Shown here: piece after piece, positions 1 through 7,534 of the stretch
Layout of the letters: each line of letters begins with the position of its first letter
Numbering within the stretch: the first letter of the stretch is position 1
Source: Mycobacterium sp. Aquia_213
Lineage (GTDB): Bacteria; Actinomycetota; Actinomycetes; Mycobacteriales; Mycobacteriaceae
Direction: 5' to 3'
Assembly (NCBI RefSeq): GCF_026625985.1
Contig: NZ_CP113116.1
Span: 186,001 to 250,000, forward strand
DNA: 64,000 nucleotides
Position numbers and translations under genes: made by a program
Notes under the pieces: model-generated
What the model was told of the DNA's origin: nothing
Seen by the model: the letters and a program-made list of their open reading frames with translations, nothing else
The model's database searches: none

Positions 1-471
1 GCCGACGTCGGCGACGATGGCCAATCTGACCTCACGCACCGAGAACTTGGCGTCGGCGCTGGCGTAGCGGATATCGACCGCCGAGATCAGGTCGACGCCC
101 CCGCCGATGCACCAGCCGTGCACCGACGCGATCGTCGGGGTCCGGCAGTCGGCGACCGCGGTGATCGCGCCCTGCATGCGCTTGATCTCGGCGTGGAAAT
201 GCGCACGCGGACCGGCCAGCGCGTCACCGGCCAGCAGCGGGGTGAAGGTCCCGCCCATCGCGGGCACGTCCAGGCCGTAGCTGAAGTTCTTGCCGGAACC
301 GGTGATGACGATGGCCCGCACCTCGGGGTCGGCGTCCAGGGCCGGAAACAACTCGGGCAATTCCGACCAGAAGGCGGGCCCCATCGCGTTGCCCTTACCG
401 GGCCCGATCAGCGTCACCTGCGCAACGTGATCTTTGATCTCGACGGTGACGGATTCGTATGTATCGCCCAT
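1..471 (-). CDS. echA21: Enoyl-CoA hydratase/isomerase (crotonase), partial at window edge
   Basis: The first 157 residues of a crotonase-family protein are visible; the C-terminus lies outside the window. The ATG at 471 opens MGDTYESVTVEI. The acyl-CoA-binding oxyanion segment GWCIGGGVDLISAVDIRYAS lies near residue 130 and is the family signature. Members hydrate or isomerise enoyl-CoA esters in the cytoplasm, usually in fatty-acid or related beta-oxidation. The gene is divergent from the adjacent Rv3773c-type gene, and the neighbouring hisC2 and tRNA genes match the position of echA21 (Rv3774) in M. tuberculosis. The symbol rests on that synteny plus the motif. The substrate cannot be told from the visible part. 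Confidence 0.85.
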   Translation of the reverse strand, partial: MGDTYESVTVEIKDHVAQVTLIGPGKGNAMGPAFWSELPELFPALDADPEVRAIVITGSGKNFSYGLDVPAMGGTFTPLLAGDALAGPRAHFHAEIKRMQGAITAVADCRTPTIASVHGWCIGGGVDLISAVDIRYASADAKFSVREVRLAIVADVG

Positions 472-494
472 GTCGAGACCGTAGCGTGGCGAAT

Positions 495-1079
495 ATGTCC
501 CGTGATTTGCGACCCCGACCGGATTCTCCGCCGGCCGACGAGCTGCAGGGCGCCGAAGACACCCTCGCTGTGCTGCAGCACGTTTTGCACACCATCGCCG
601 GCGACGACATGTCCCGGCAGACCGGCTGCTCCGACTACGACGTGACCCAGTTGACCGAGCATCTGCTGAAATCGATCACCGGCATCGGCGGCATGGCGGG
701 TGCGGAGTTCGCGGAGCGCGAACCCAGCGATTCGGTGGAACGGCAGATCATTTGCGCGGCCCGCCCGGCGTTGGACGCTTGGCACCACCGCGGCGTGGAC
801 GGCACCGTGCTGTTCGGCAAGACCGAGATGCCGGCCACAGCGGCCTGCAGTATTTTCTCGATCGAATTCCTGGTCCACGCTTGGGATTACGCCGTCGCAG
901 TGGGGCACGACGTCGACGCCCCGGAGCCGCTGGCCGAGTACGTGCTGGACCTGGCGCACAAGACCATCAGGCCGGAATTCCGCGGCGCCGCCGGATTCGA
1001 CGACCCGGTCGACGTGCCCGCGGATGCGAGCACATTGGATCAGCTCGTCGCGTTCACCGGCCGCGACCCGGCCCGATAA
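495..1079 (+). CDS. TIGR03086-type protein (mycothiol-dependent maleylpyruvate isomerase-like fold)
   Basis: A 194-residue protein with the DinB/mycothiol-dependent maleylpyruvate isomerase-like layout: an N-terminal helical region with WD/DVTQLTEHLL-type text (near residue 55), an internal FSIEFLVHAWDYAVAVG segment resembling the family's conserved H-x-W-D motif, and a C-terminal DQLVAFTGRDP signature typical of TIGR03086 proteins. An upstream in-frame start at 459 would overlap the divergent echA21 start; the ATG at 495 (MSRDLRPRP) is preferred because it leaves a short divergent spacer and gives the length I recall for Rv3773c. Metal and mycothiol binding are inferred from the family; the physiological substrate is unknown. 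Confidence 0.75.
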   Translation: MSRDLRPRPDSPPADELQGAEDTLAVLQHVLHTIAGDDMSRQTGCSDYDVTQLTEHLLKSITGIGGMAGAEFAEREPSDSVERQIICAARPALDAWHHRGVDGTVLFGKTEMPATAACSIFSIEFLVHAWDYAVAVGHDVDAPEPLAEYVLDLAHKTIRPEFRGAAGFDDPVDVPADASTLDQLVAFTGRDPAR

Positions 1080-1080
1080 T

Positions 1081-1983
1081 TCACACGGTCGATTCGGCCG
1101 CGCTGCGGACCACCTCTCGCAACCAGCTGTGTGACGGATCCTGATCGAAGCGCGGGTGCCACACCGCGTAGAACTCGAGCTCGGTCAATTCGCGAGGCGC
1201 TGCCAGGATGCGGGTCTGTGCGGGGTCGGCGTTGTTGTGGGCAACCCGAGCCGGAACGGTCAACACGAGGTCGGTGCCCGGCAAAATGCTTGGCGCCAAA
1301 GCGAAATAGGGCATGCTGACGGCGACCCGGCGTGTGACGCCGAGCGGCTCGAGCGCCCGGTCGATCCATTGCTGGCCGATGTCGATACTCAAGTGCGGCC
1401 ACCTCAGATACGTCGACAGCGAGACGGACGTCTGGTTCGCGAGCGGGTGCTCGGCAGCGACAACGCAGACGAAGCCATCGCTGAAAAGATGTTGACTGCA
1501 ATACCTTTCGGGTGCGACCCGGCCGTAGATCGCCAGGTCCAGCGTCCCCGCGTCGAGCTTGTCGAATGCTTGCTCGTCGAGAACTTCGCAACTCACCGTC
1601 GAATTGGGTGATTCGGCCAGGATCGTGCGCACCAGCGCCGGGCCGAACGTAGCGATGGTGTAGTCGCTGACAGCGAGGCGAAAGGACTGCGCGGCCGTGG
1701 CCGGGTCGAAGGTCTCGGTCGCAAACAGTTGCTCCAAATGCGTTACGGCGGTGCTCAGTTGGTCACGCAGACGCGCGGCGCGCGGGGTCAGCGAGTAGCC
1801 GTCGGGTCCGCGCACCAAGAGCTCGTCTTCGAAGTGTCGACGCAGCCGTTGCAGCGCCCGGCTCATCGCGGGCTGGCTCAACCGGACCCGGTCGGCCGCA
1901 CGCGAGACATGTTGTTCCTCCAGTAGCGCCACCAGCGGCGGCAACAGATTGAGGTCCACCTGATCGATATGCGTAGTGCGCAT
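1081..1983 (-). CDS. LysR-family transcriptional regulator
   Basis: A 300-residue LysR regulator of normal length. The winged helix-turn-helix occupies about residues 10-70 (LLPPLVALLEEQHVSRAAD, then SQPAMSRALQRLR), followed by a linker helix and a periplasmic-binding-protein-like effector domain from about residue 95. It is co-directional with and downstream of the GXWXG/DUF4334 and hisC2 genes, with a 73-base gap. A short palindrome AACGATTCGTT at 1996-2006, just ahead of the start, could be part of an autoregulatory site. The effector and targets are not evident. Confidence 0.9.
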   Translation of the reverse strand: MRTTHIDQVDLNLLPPLVALLEEQHVSRAADRVRLSQPAMSRALQRLRRHFEDELLVRGPDGYSLTPRAARLRDQLSTAVTHLEQLFATETFDPATAAQSFRLAVSDYTIATFGPALVRTILAESPNSTVSCEVLDEQAFDKLDAGTLDLAIYGRVAPERYCSQHLFSDGFVCVVAAEHPLANQTSVSLSTYLRWPHLSIDIGQQWIDRALEPLGVTRRVAVSMPYFALAPSILPGTDLVLTVPARVAHNNADPAQTRILAAPRELTELEFYAVWHPRFDQDPSHSWLREVVRSAAESTV

Positions 1984-1995
1984 TCATGTCATGCT

Positions 1996-2006
1996 AACGA
2001 TTCGTT
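1996..2006. promoter_or_regulatory. Short palindrome ahead of the lysR gene
   Basis: AACGATTCGTT is an 11-bp near-perfect dyad lying 13-23 bases upstream of the LysR start at 1983. LysR proteins usually bind an interrupted T-N11-A dyad near their own promoters, so this may be an autoregulatory half. Weak evidence on its own. Confidence 0.25.
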
Positions 2007-2056
2007 TCGCAAATAGCAGCAGTCCGCCTGCCGGGCGCACAGCCAAATTCCGCGGC

Positions 2057-2515
2057 CTACACCCGCTCGAGATAGAAGTAGTAGTAGCGGCCGTTGTCCA
2101 GCACGCCCTTGCCGTTCATGATGCCCATCACGGCGTCGTCGTCGATCTTCTTGAAGTGGTCGTGCACGGGCTGCCCGTCGTAAACCATTGTGGCGGTGAC
2201 CTCGCCGCGGAAGTCTTCCAGCCAGAGGCTCGCCTCGCCCTTGCCCATCTCCTTGTTGGAGAACTTGTTTCCGTCGGCGTCGAGGCAGACCAACGGCTGC
2301 GCGTCGCCGGGCGACGTGAAGGTCTTGCCGAACCAGCCGACCTTCTCCAGCTGGCCGTTCATCCTGTGGCCGGTGAGGAACTCGCCCCCCTTCCACTCGC
2401 CGATCATCTCGTCGATGGTCGCGGGCGGCAGGCTCGCCCAGTAGTCGTCGAGTTCGGCATCGGTAATAGCGTCGCGTTCCTTGAACTCGGTGAAGTGCTT
2501 GCGGGCCAGGCTCAT
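2057..2515 (-). CDS. GXWXG plus DUF4334 domain protein
   Basis: A 152-residue protein with an N-terminal GXWXG domain (MIGEWKGGEFLTGH, residues about 37-50, and VGWFGKTF near 59-66) followed by a DUF4334 domain (FRGEVTATMVYDGQPVHDHFKKIDDDAVMG region, residues about 103-132). The family is small, cytoplasmic and of unknown activity, though some members accompany terpenoid or aromatic catabolism. The ATG at 2515 overlaps the hisC2 stop by four bases (ATGA), so the two genes are translationally coupled in one operon. Confidence 0.8.
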   Translation of the reverse strand: MSLARKHFTEFKERDAITDAELDDYWASLPPATIDEMIGEWKGGEFLTGHRMNGQLEKVGWFGKTFTSPGDAQPLVCLDADGNKFSNKEMGKGEASLWLEDFRGEVTATMVYDGQPVHDHFKKIDDDAVMGIMNGKGVLDNGRYYYFYLERV

Positions 2516-3585
2516 TCGTCAACCTCCGGGTGGGTGATCCAGTCGCGGGCAAACGCCAGCAGCGCATCGTTTTCTTTCGGCGCACCGATCGAGACGCGCA
2601 CCCCGTCGTCGCCGTATGGCCGAACCACGATCCCCGCGTCGGCAGCCCGCGCGACGAAATTGCGGGTGCGCGGCCCCAGCGGCAACCAGACGAAGTTCGC
2701 CTGCGACGGCGGCAGGGTGTATCCGGCATCCCGCAACTGCGCGCTCACCCGAACACGGTCGGCGACCAGGGCGTCGGTGCGGGCCAACAATTCGTCGGCG
2801 GCGTCCAGCGACGCGATCGCGGCGGCCTGCGAGATGTTCGTCACCGAGAACGGCACGAACACCTGGTCCAAAGCGGTGATCAGGTCCGGGTGGCCGACCG
2901 CGTAGCCTACGCGCAGGCCCGCCAGACCGTATGCCTTCGAAAAGGTGCGCAGCACAACGATGTTGCGGCGGGCGCGGACCAGGCCCAGGCTGTCGGGCAG
3001 CATCTCGTCGCGGATGTATTCGACGTAGGCCTCGTCGATCGCGACCACGATGTGCGGCGGAACCGCCTCGACGAAGCGGGTCAGTGCGTCCGGGTCGACG
3101 ACGGTCGAGGTCGGGTTGTTGGGATTGCAGACGAAGATCAGCCGGGTGCGTTCGGTGATCGCGGCGAGCATCGCGGAGAGGTCGAAGGTGTGGTCGGTCA
3201 GCGGCACCTGGATTGCCGCGGCGCCGGCCACCTGGACCAGCGGTGGATACAGCTCGAAGCTGCGCCAGCCGAAGATCACCTCGTCGCCGGCCGACGCGGT
3301 GATCTGGACCAGCTGCTGGCACAGGCTGACCGAGCCGGCGCCGACGGCGATGTGCTCGGGGTCGAAACCCGGGCCGACATGCTTGGCGAGTGCCGCTTTG
3401 AGTTGCACGCAGCCGTTGTCGGGATAGCGGTTGACGATGTCGGTCGCATGTTCGATGGCGGCACGGACACTGGGCAGCGGGCCGAACACGGTCTCGTTGC
3501 TGGCCAGTTTCATCGAACCCGGCACGGTCTTACCAGGAACATAAACTGGCAGCCCGGCCAGCTCCGGCCGTAGGCGGGCAGTCAT
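2512..3585 (-). CDS. hisC2: Histidinol-phosphate/aromatic aminotransferase HisC2
   Basis: A 357-residue fold-type I PLP aminotransferase. Visible hallmarks are the N-terminal KLASNETVFGPLPSV segment, the CNPNNPTS motif (residues about 153-160), the DEAYVEY aspartate near 184 and the SKAYGLAGLRVGY block, whose lysine at about 217 forms the PLP aldimine. Length and motifs fit HisC-type enzymes. The M. tuberculosis orthologue Rv3772 has been reported to act as an aromatic amino acid aminotransferase, so a role in phenylalanine or tyrosine metabolism is as likely as histidine synthesis. The gene is followed immediately by the DUF4334 gene. Confidence 0.9.
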   Translation of the reverse strand: MTARLRPELAGLPVYVPGKTVPGSMKLASNETVFGPLPSVRAAIEHATDIVNRYPDNGCVQLKAALAKHVGPGFDPEHIAVGAGSVSLCQQLVQITASAGDEVIFGWRSFELYPPLVQVAGAAAIQVPLTDHTFDLSAMLAAITERTRLIFVCNPNNPTSTVVDPDALTRFVEAVPPHIVVAIDEAYVEYIRDEMLPDSLGLVRARRNIVVLRTFSKAYGLAGLRVGYAVGHPDLITALDQVFVPFSVTNISQAAAIASLDAADELLARTDALVADRVRVSAQLRDAGYTLPPSQANFVWLPLGPRTRNFVARAADAGIVVRPYGDDGVRVSIGAPKENDALLAFARDWITHPEVDE

Positions 3586-3674
3586 TTCGACAGCATATGT
3601 CCCGGCTGTGTACGCTATGCCTCCGGCGGTTCAGGGACGCCCGCGCTGTGTCGGGTACCCTCAGGAAGTCCAAG

Positions 3675-3763
3675 GGAGGCGTGCCAGAGCGGCCGAATGG
3701 GACTCACTGCTAATGAGTTGTCCCCCTTAAAGGGGACCGGAGGTTCAAATCCTCTCGCCTCCG
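3675..3763 (+). tRNA. tRNA-Ser (anticodon GCT)
   Basis: An 89-nt class II tRNA. The acceptor arms GGAGGCG (3675-3681) and CGCCTCC (3756-3762) pair perfectly with a G discriminator; the anticodon loop reads CTGCTAA between CTCA/TGAG strands; a long variable arm (GTCCCCCTTAAAGGGGAC) follows, then a GGTTCAAATCC T-loop. Long variable arm plus GCT anticodon identify serine (AGC/AGT codons). CCA is not encoded. Confidence 0.96.
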
Positions 3764-3797
3764 CTGAAGTCCTTTCGAGGACACAACTGAAGTACCG

Positions 3798-3870
3798 GCG
3801 CCCGTAGCTCAACGGATAGAGCATCTGACTACGGATCAGAAGGTTAGGGGTTCGAATCCCTTCGGGCGCG
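3798..3870 (+). tRNA. tRNA-Arg (anticodon ACG)
   Basis: A 73-nt tRNA with acceptor arms GCGCCCG (3798-3804) and CGGGCGC (3863-3869), D-arm TAGCTCAACGGATAGAGCA, anticodon arm TCTGA/TCAGA around CTACGGA, and T-loop GTTCGAATC. The ACG anticodon (inosine after editing by TadA, whose gene lies at 30815) reads CGN arginine codons. The final 27 bases overlap the 3' end of the opposite-strand racemase-like gene. Confidence 0.96.
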
Positions 3871-4971
3871 CTCAGCTGATATCGGTGTCGGTGCCTCGGG
3901 TGCGACGCAACGGCCAAGGTGTTCGATCTTGGTGACGAAGGGCGATGTCATCGCCCGCACGAGTGCGCCGTAAGCGACACCGAAGTCGATCTCGTCGCCC
4001 ACTGCGACAACGTGATCGCCGAGGTCGATCACCAGGTGGTCGCTGCTCATCCCGAGGATCGTGATGCCCTCGGGTGGCTGCAGACCGTCCGGGTCCACGT
4101 CCTGGCGACCGAGGGCCAGAATTGCTTGGTGCACCGTCCCGCTGCCGTTGCGGGCTGGTGCCACCCCGAAGGCGGCCTGGGCCCGATCTCCCCAGGGTTG
4201 AGCCGGTTTCATGGCCACCTCGATGACCTCGGCGGTCAAGGTGAAGGCGTCCGTGTGCAGGCCAGGGATCGGTGTCCGGTAGAGCGGATCGACGCCGAGA
4301 AGGATGGCTTCGCCGAGTCGGAGTTCGTCGATCCGGCCGACGTCCTGGGTGTGCAGAGCCCAGCTCAAGTTCGCCGAGTTGCCGCCCGAGACGACGTCGA
4401 GCGAAATCCCGTGCAGCGCCTCGATGTCGTCCGCGAGCCTGGTGAGGATGCCCATGTTTCGGTCGTCGGGCACGACACCGCTCTGACAAGCGAGGTTGGC
4501 CCCCAGCCCGGCGAGCCGGAGCGAGGAGTGACCGAGGACGGCCCGCACGGCCGCGGGTGCGTCGTCGAGCGCGATGCCCTCGCGCAGGTCGCCCAGCTCG
4601 ACCATGAGCACGACGGCGTGCATCCGCTTCTGCTCGAATGCGGCCTGATCGAGCGCCGCCAGCACGACGGCCTCGGTGTTCAGACTGACGTCGGCGACGT
4701 CGACGACCTGTGTCACTTGGCTGAGCATGGGGGAGCGGATCAACGTGCGCAGCGGTGGTCGGTCGAGTCCGGACAACCGGGCGAGGTTCGGCACCCGGGA
4801 ATCGCCGAGGCCGCAGGCGCCGCCGCGCAGCATCGCCGCGCCGACCCCCGGCGAGCCGAGGGCGGCCTTGGTGATCCCGGTGACCCGTATCCCCGTTGCG
4901 GCAAGCCGGTCGACCAGGACGCGGGTGTTCTGTTCGACCTTGTCGAGATCGGTCTCGAGCCGAAGCGTCAC
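3844..4971 (-). CDS. PLP-dependent amino acid racemase (alanine racemase N-terminal domain, ornithine-racemase-like)
   Basis: A 375-residue fold-type III PLP enzyme. The N-terminal barrel carries the PLP lysine in the GITKAALGSP segment (about residue 35), a conserved LVMVELGDLREG strand near 150 and an SGGNSANLSW phosphate-binding segment near 205. This pattern fits the YhfX/ornithine-racemase group rather than classical Alr. The GTG at 4971 is chosen because it forms a GTGA overlap with the upstream DUF1611 stop; a longer upstream frame has no homologous appearance. There is no stop before the tRNA-Arg gene, so the frame ends in ARRDSNP, read antisense from the tRNA. Together with DUF1611 it suggests D-amino acid metabolism. 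Confidence 0.8.
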   Translation of the reverse strand: MTLRLETDLDKVEQNTRVLVDRLAATGIRVTGITKAALGSPGVGAAMLRGGACGLGDSRVPNLARLSGLDRPPLRTLIRSPMLSQVTQVVDVADVSLNTEAVVLAALDQAAFEQKRMHAVVLMVELGDLREGIALDDAPAAVRAVLGHSSLRLAGLGANLACQSGVVPDDRNMGILTRLADDIEALHGISLDVVSGGNSANLSWALHTQDVGRIDELRLGEAILLGVDPLYRTPIPGLHTDAFTLTAEVIEVAMKPAQPWGDRAQAAFGVAPARNGSGTVHQAILALGRQDVDPDGLQPPEGITILGMSSDHLVIDLGDHVVAVGDEIDFGVAYGALVRAMTSPFVTKIEHLGRCVAPEAPTPISAERARRDSNP

Positions 4972-6134
4972 ACCGGGGTGGTCGCCTTGGCCACTGCCGC
5001 GAGCGCGGGGAAGGCCGTCAGCACCATGTCGACCAGCTCCGACGCGGGGCGGGTCAGGGGGTCGGTGACCGGCAGGCCGAGCTGGCAATGATGTTCGGAG
5101 ATCGCGTTACTCAGCTCGTCGTCGGTCATCTCTTCGTGGTTGATCGTGATGCCGATGACGCGGGTGTCGGCGAACGCCTCGATCAGTGCGATCTCGCTGG
5201 CCGCGGTCGGCATCGCAACCATCGGGAAGTCGCCGAGCATCTTGCGTTTCGGCGCGTGCTGCACGATCACGCCGGCCGGGCGGCTGCCACGCAGGATGTG
5301 AGCCGACGTGATGTATGCGGGGTGACTGAGCGCGCCCTGGCCCTCGACCACGATCACGTCTGGGTCCTCACCCTCGAACGCGGCGACGACCTGATTCTCG
5401 ACCTCGCCGGAGCAGAACTGGGGGACCAGGGCATCGAGCGCGACGCCGTACTTCCCGCCCTGGATCAAGGTGGTCTGACCGGTGCCGACCATGACTGCCT
5501 TGATGCCGTGCGCGTTCAGCGCCTGAACCAACAAGGTGGCGGTGGTGCGCTTCCCGATCGCCCCGTCCGTACCCAGGACCGCAATCCTGGGGCAGGTGAC
5601 ATCGAAGATCCGGCCAGAGAACAGGTGCAGGTCGCGCTTGGCCTTCGGTCGGCGTACATCGGTGATGGTGACGCCGGCGATCACGGCTGCCGCCGCGAAT
5701 TCGGCGTCGTCGTTGAGGAATTCGTGCAGTCCGTTAATGATGTGCATCCCGCGGGCGATGCCGTCGAGCAGCACGACCCGCTGCTCGTCTGAGAGTAGGC
5801 CGTCGGCAGGTGCCAGCCCACAGATCAGGTAGTCAGGAACGCGGCCGGCCTCAGAGATGCAGTCGGCGAGCGAGGCCAGCACCGGGATGCCGTTCTCGGT
5901 GCCGTCGAGGAGTTTTCCGGCGTCGACACCGGCCCGGCTGCTGTCGATGACACTGAGGATCTCGTACTTCTCCGAGTGGCGGACCAGGCCGTTGGCGGTC
6001 TTACCGTCCTGCTCGCCGAATACGTCCTCGCAGTAGACGACGGCGGTGGAACCGGCAGGAAGTGCGAAGTGAGCTGACGGAAGGATCTGTTCGGACGCAT
6101 CGAGAGACGGGGTACTGCTGGCGAGCGAAGGCAT
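4968..6134 (-). CDS. DUF1611 (DgcN-like) P-loop protein, predicted D-amino acid N-acetyltransferase or related
   Basis: A 388-residue protein with the DUF1611 architecture: an N-terminal Rossmann-like domain and a C-terminal P-loop domain with a modified Walker A, GTDGAIGKRTTA (residues about 188-199), and a VVEGQGALSHPAY block near 270. DUF1611 members studied in marine bacteria (DgcN) acetylate D-glutamate, with a partner (DgcA) acting on the acetylated product. Here the next gene is a PLP racemase-type enzyme, overlapping by four bases. The start has a good ribosome binding site (AGAGG). The actual substrate is inferred, not shown. Confidence 0.78.
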   Translation of the reverse strand: MPSLASSTPSLDASEQILPSAHFALPAGSTAVVYCEDVFGEQDGKTANGLVRHSEKYEILSVIDSSRAGVDAGKLLDGTENGIPVLASLADCISEAGRVPDYLICGLAPADGLLSDEQRVVLLDGIARGMHIINGLHEFLNDDAEFAAAAVIAGVTITDVRRPKAKRDLHLFSGRIFDVTCPRIAVLGTDGAIGKRTTATLLVQALNAHGIKAVMVGTGQTTLIQGGKYGVALDALVPQFCSGEVENQVVAAFEGEDPDVIVVEGQGALSHPAYITSAHILRGSRPAGVIVQHAPKRKMLGDFPMVAMPTAASEIALIEAFADTRVIGITINHEEMTDDELSNAISEHHCQLGLPVTDPLTRPASELVDMVLTAFPALAAVAKATTPV

Positions 6135-6285
6135 AAAATCCTCTGAGAAGTCTCAGAAGGCGACGGGATCGTGGCGGGGCGGTGCGCCCAACGTTCAACG
6201 AGTCATCCCTGAGCGCCGGCAAGATTACCGGCGTGTTAACTGTACCCGATCGGCACCGCCGGCCCAGCTGGGAATTGTCAGCCCG

Positions 6286-6777
6286 TCACTCCGGCGCCTT
6301 TTCGGTGAGGTTGACGACCTCGGATTCCGCCAGCTTGTCGCCGCTGTCAGCGCCGCGCGCTTCTACCTTCCATTCGCCGTAGGTGATGCCGTTGCCGTCC
6401 AACCACCCCCGGCACGCCTGAGTTAACTCTCGCCCGCTGTCCAGTTCGCGGCGGGTATAGGGGTCGTGGTCGTACTCCGTCCAGGTGCCGCCGTCGCGGC
6501 GCATCAGTGCGTGCGTCACCAGCAGGTGCGTCCGGCACAGCGCGGCGCGATCGTTGGCACTCCCTGGGTTCGTCGGGAAATATCCACCGCAGACTCCGCA
6601 GGTCCGCATCACGTGGTCAGGCTCTTCGTCGGCCGCTATCGGCGTGAACCCCAGCGCGTCGGACGAGAATTCGAGGTCGTCTTCCGTGCTCATCAGCAGC
6701 TCCTCGAGCCGGTGCTTCGGGATTTTGACCTTACCCCGGTCACGCGCCGCGGCCGCTGCGGTAATCCGTTGTTTCAC
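6286..6777 (-). CDS. Hypothetical protein with a Cys-x2-Cys motif
   Basis: A 163-residue protein I do not recognise. It has a charged N-terminus, a central CGVCGGYFPTN segment with a later CRTH that could form a small zinc site (Cys at about residues 60, 63 and 81), and an acidic tail. The GTG at 6777 gives KIPKHRLEELL at the N-terminus. An ATG at 6693 (MSTEDDLEF) has a better-placed GGAG and would give 135 residues; either could be the true start. It stands alone between the DUF1611 operon and a small conserved gene. Confidence 0.55.
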   Translation of the reverse strand: MKQRITAAAAARDRGKVKIPKHRLEELLMSTEDDLEFSSDALGFTPIAADEEPDHVMRTCGVCGGYFPTNPGSANDRAALCRTHLLVTHALMRRDGGTWTEYDHDPYTRRELDSGRELTQACRGWLDGNGITYGEWKVEARGADSGDKLAESEVVNLTEKAPE

Positions 6778-6794
6778 AGCACGTTAACGGCCGG

Positions 6795-7022
6795 CTAGGA
6801 ATCGCTTCCGGGGTGCTCGTCGGCGTCGCTGTCGGTCGACTTACCCGGCATGGGCCCAACCGTGGCGATCATCGGGATTTTCAGCGTCTTACCGCCGGCG
6901 ATCGGCAGGTGGATCGCGACGAACACGATCTTGAGCTCCACGCTCACTTGCCGCAAGGGCTGCTCGTACAGGTCAAAGCGCATTTCTCGTAACCGCGCCA
7001 GGCCGCGCTCGAGCCGACTCAT
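6795..7022 (-). CDS. Small conserved hypothetical protein
   Basis: A 75-residue protein beginning MSRLERGLARLREMRFDLYEQPLRQVSVE. It has an amphipathic N-terminal helix, a hydrophobic beta-rich middle (IVFVAIHLPIAGGKTLKI) and an acidic disordered tail. No signal peptide or membrane segment is obvious and I cannot name a family. It is co-directional with the membrane protein gene upstream (7523-7044), only 21 bases away, so both may be in one transcript. Confidence 0.55.
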   Translation of the reverse strand: MSRLERGLARLREMRFDLYEQPLRQVSVELKIVFVAIHLPIAGGKTLKIPMIATVGPMPGKSTDSDADEHPGSDS

Positions 7023-7043
7023 GTCTTTGACCCTACCGATCCA

Positions 7044-7523
7044 CTATGGGCGTGGATCGAACGGCCGGCGCGTCGGCACTGTCACCGTCTGGGTGACCGT
7101 GCTGGTCTCCGTGCTCGGCGACAGCGTGACGGTGCTTGTACTCGGCGGGACCGTCGTCGTGGGAGTGTCTGTGGTCGACGGCGGGGCCGTCTCGGTCACG
7201 GTCTGGGTCGGTGCGGGGCCGCCGCCCGGTGGCCGGTGCCGAGTGGGCTCCGCGGCCGTGGTGCTCACCGTCGTAGTGGCGGACGGCGTGGGCGTCGTCG
7301 TGGTGGTCGGGCTCGGGGCCGGCGAACCGCTCACCAGCGTGACGATCGCGTAGATCGCCAGGCCGAGCACGATCACCCCGACGGCGCCGGCCGCGACCAG
7401 CGCGAGCGGGCGTCGGTACCACGGGGTCGGGGGCTCCGGCTCGGGTGCGGGGTCGTATCCGCCGTATCGCGCCGCCATCGTCGGCTCGGAGTAGTAGTCG
7501 GGTTCCTCGGGGTAGGGAGGCAC
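7044..7523 (-). CDS. Single-pass membrane protein with Ser/Thr/Pro-rich extracellular tail
   Basis: A 159-residue protein: a proline-rich cytoplasmic N-terminus (PPYPEEPDYYSEP), one strong transmembrane helix (LALVAAGAVGVIVLGLAIYAIVTLV region, about residues 45-68), then a long low-complexity tail of T/S/P repeats (TPTPSATTTVSTT, STVTLSPSTETSTV). Such tails in mycobacteria are typically exported and often O-mannosylated. The GTG at 7523 is preferred because the open frame further upstream overlaps the kinase-like gene, which ends at 7535. Function unknown. Confidence 0.65.
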   Translation of the reverse strand: MPPYPEEPDYYSEPTMAARYGGYDPAPEPEPPTPWYRRPLALVAAGAVGVIVLGLAIYAIVTLVSGSPAPSPTTTTTPTPSATTTVSTTAAEPTRHRPPGGGPAPTQTVTETAPPSTTDTPTTTVPPSTSTVTLSPSTETSTVTQTVTVPTRRPFDPRP

Positions 7524-7534
7524 GTCAGGAAATG

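Noticed and set aside
2512..2515. Frameshift between hisC2 and the DUF4334 gene
   Set aside because: The four-base ATGA overlap is ordinary translational coupling and both proteins are full length.
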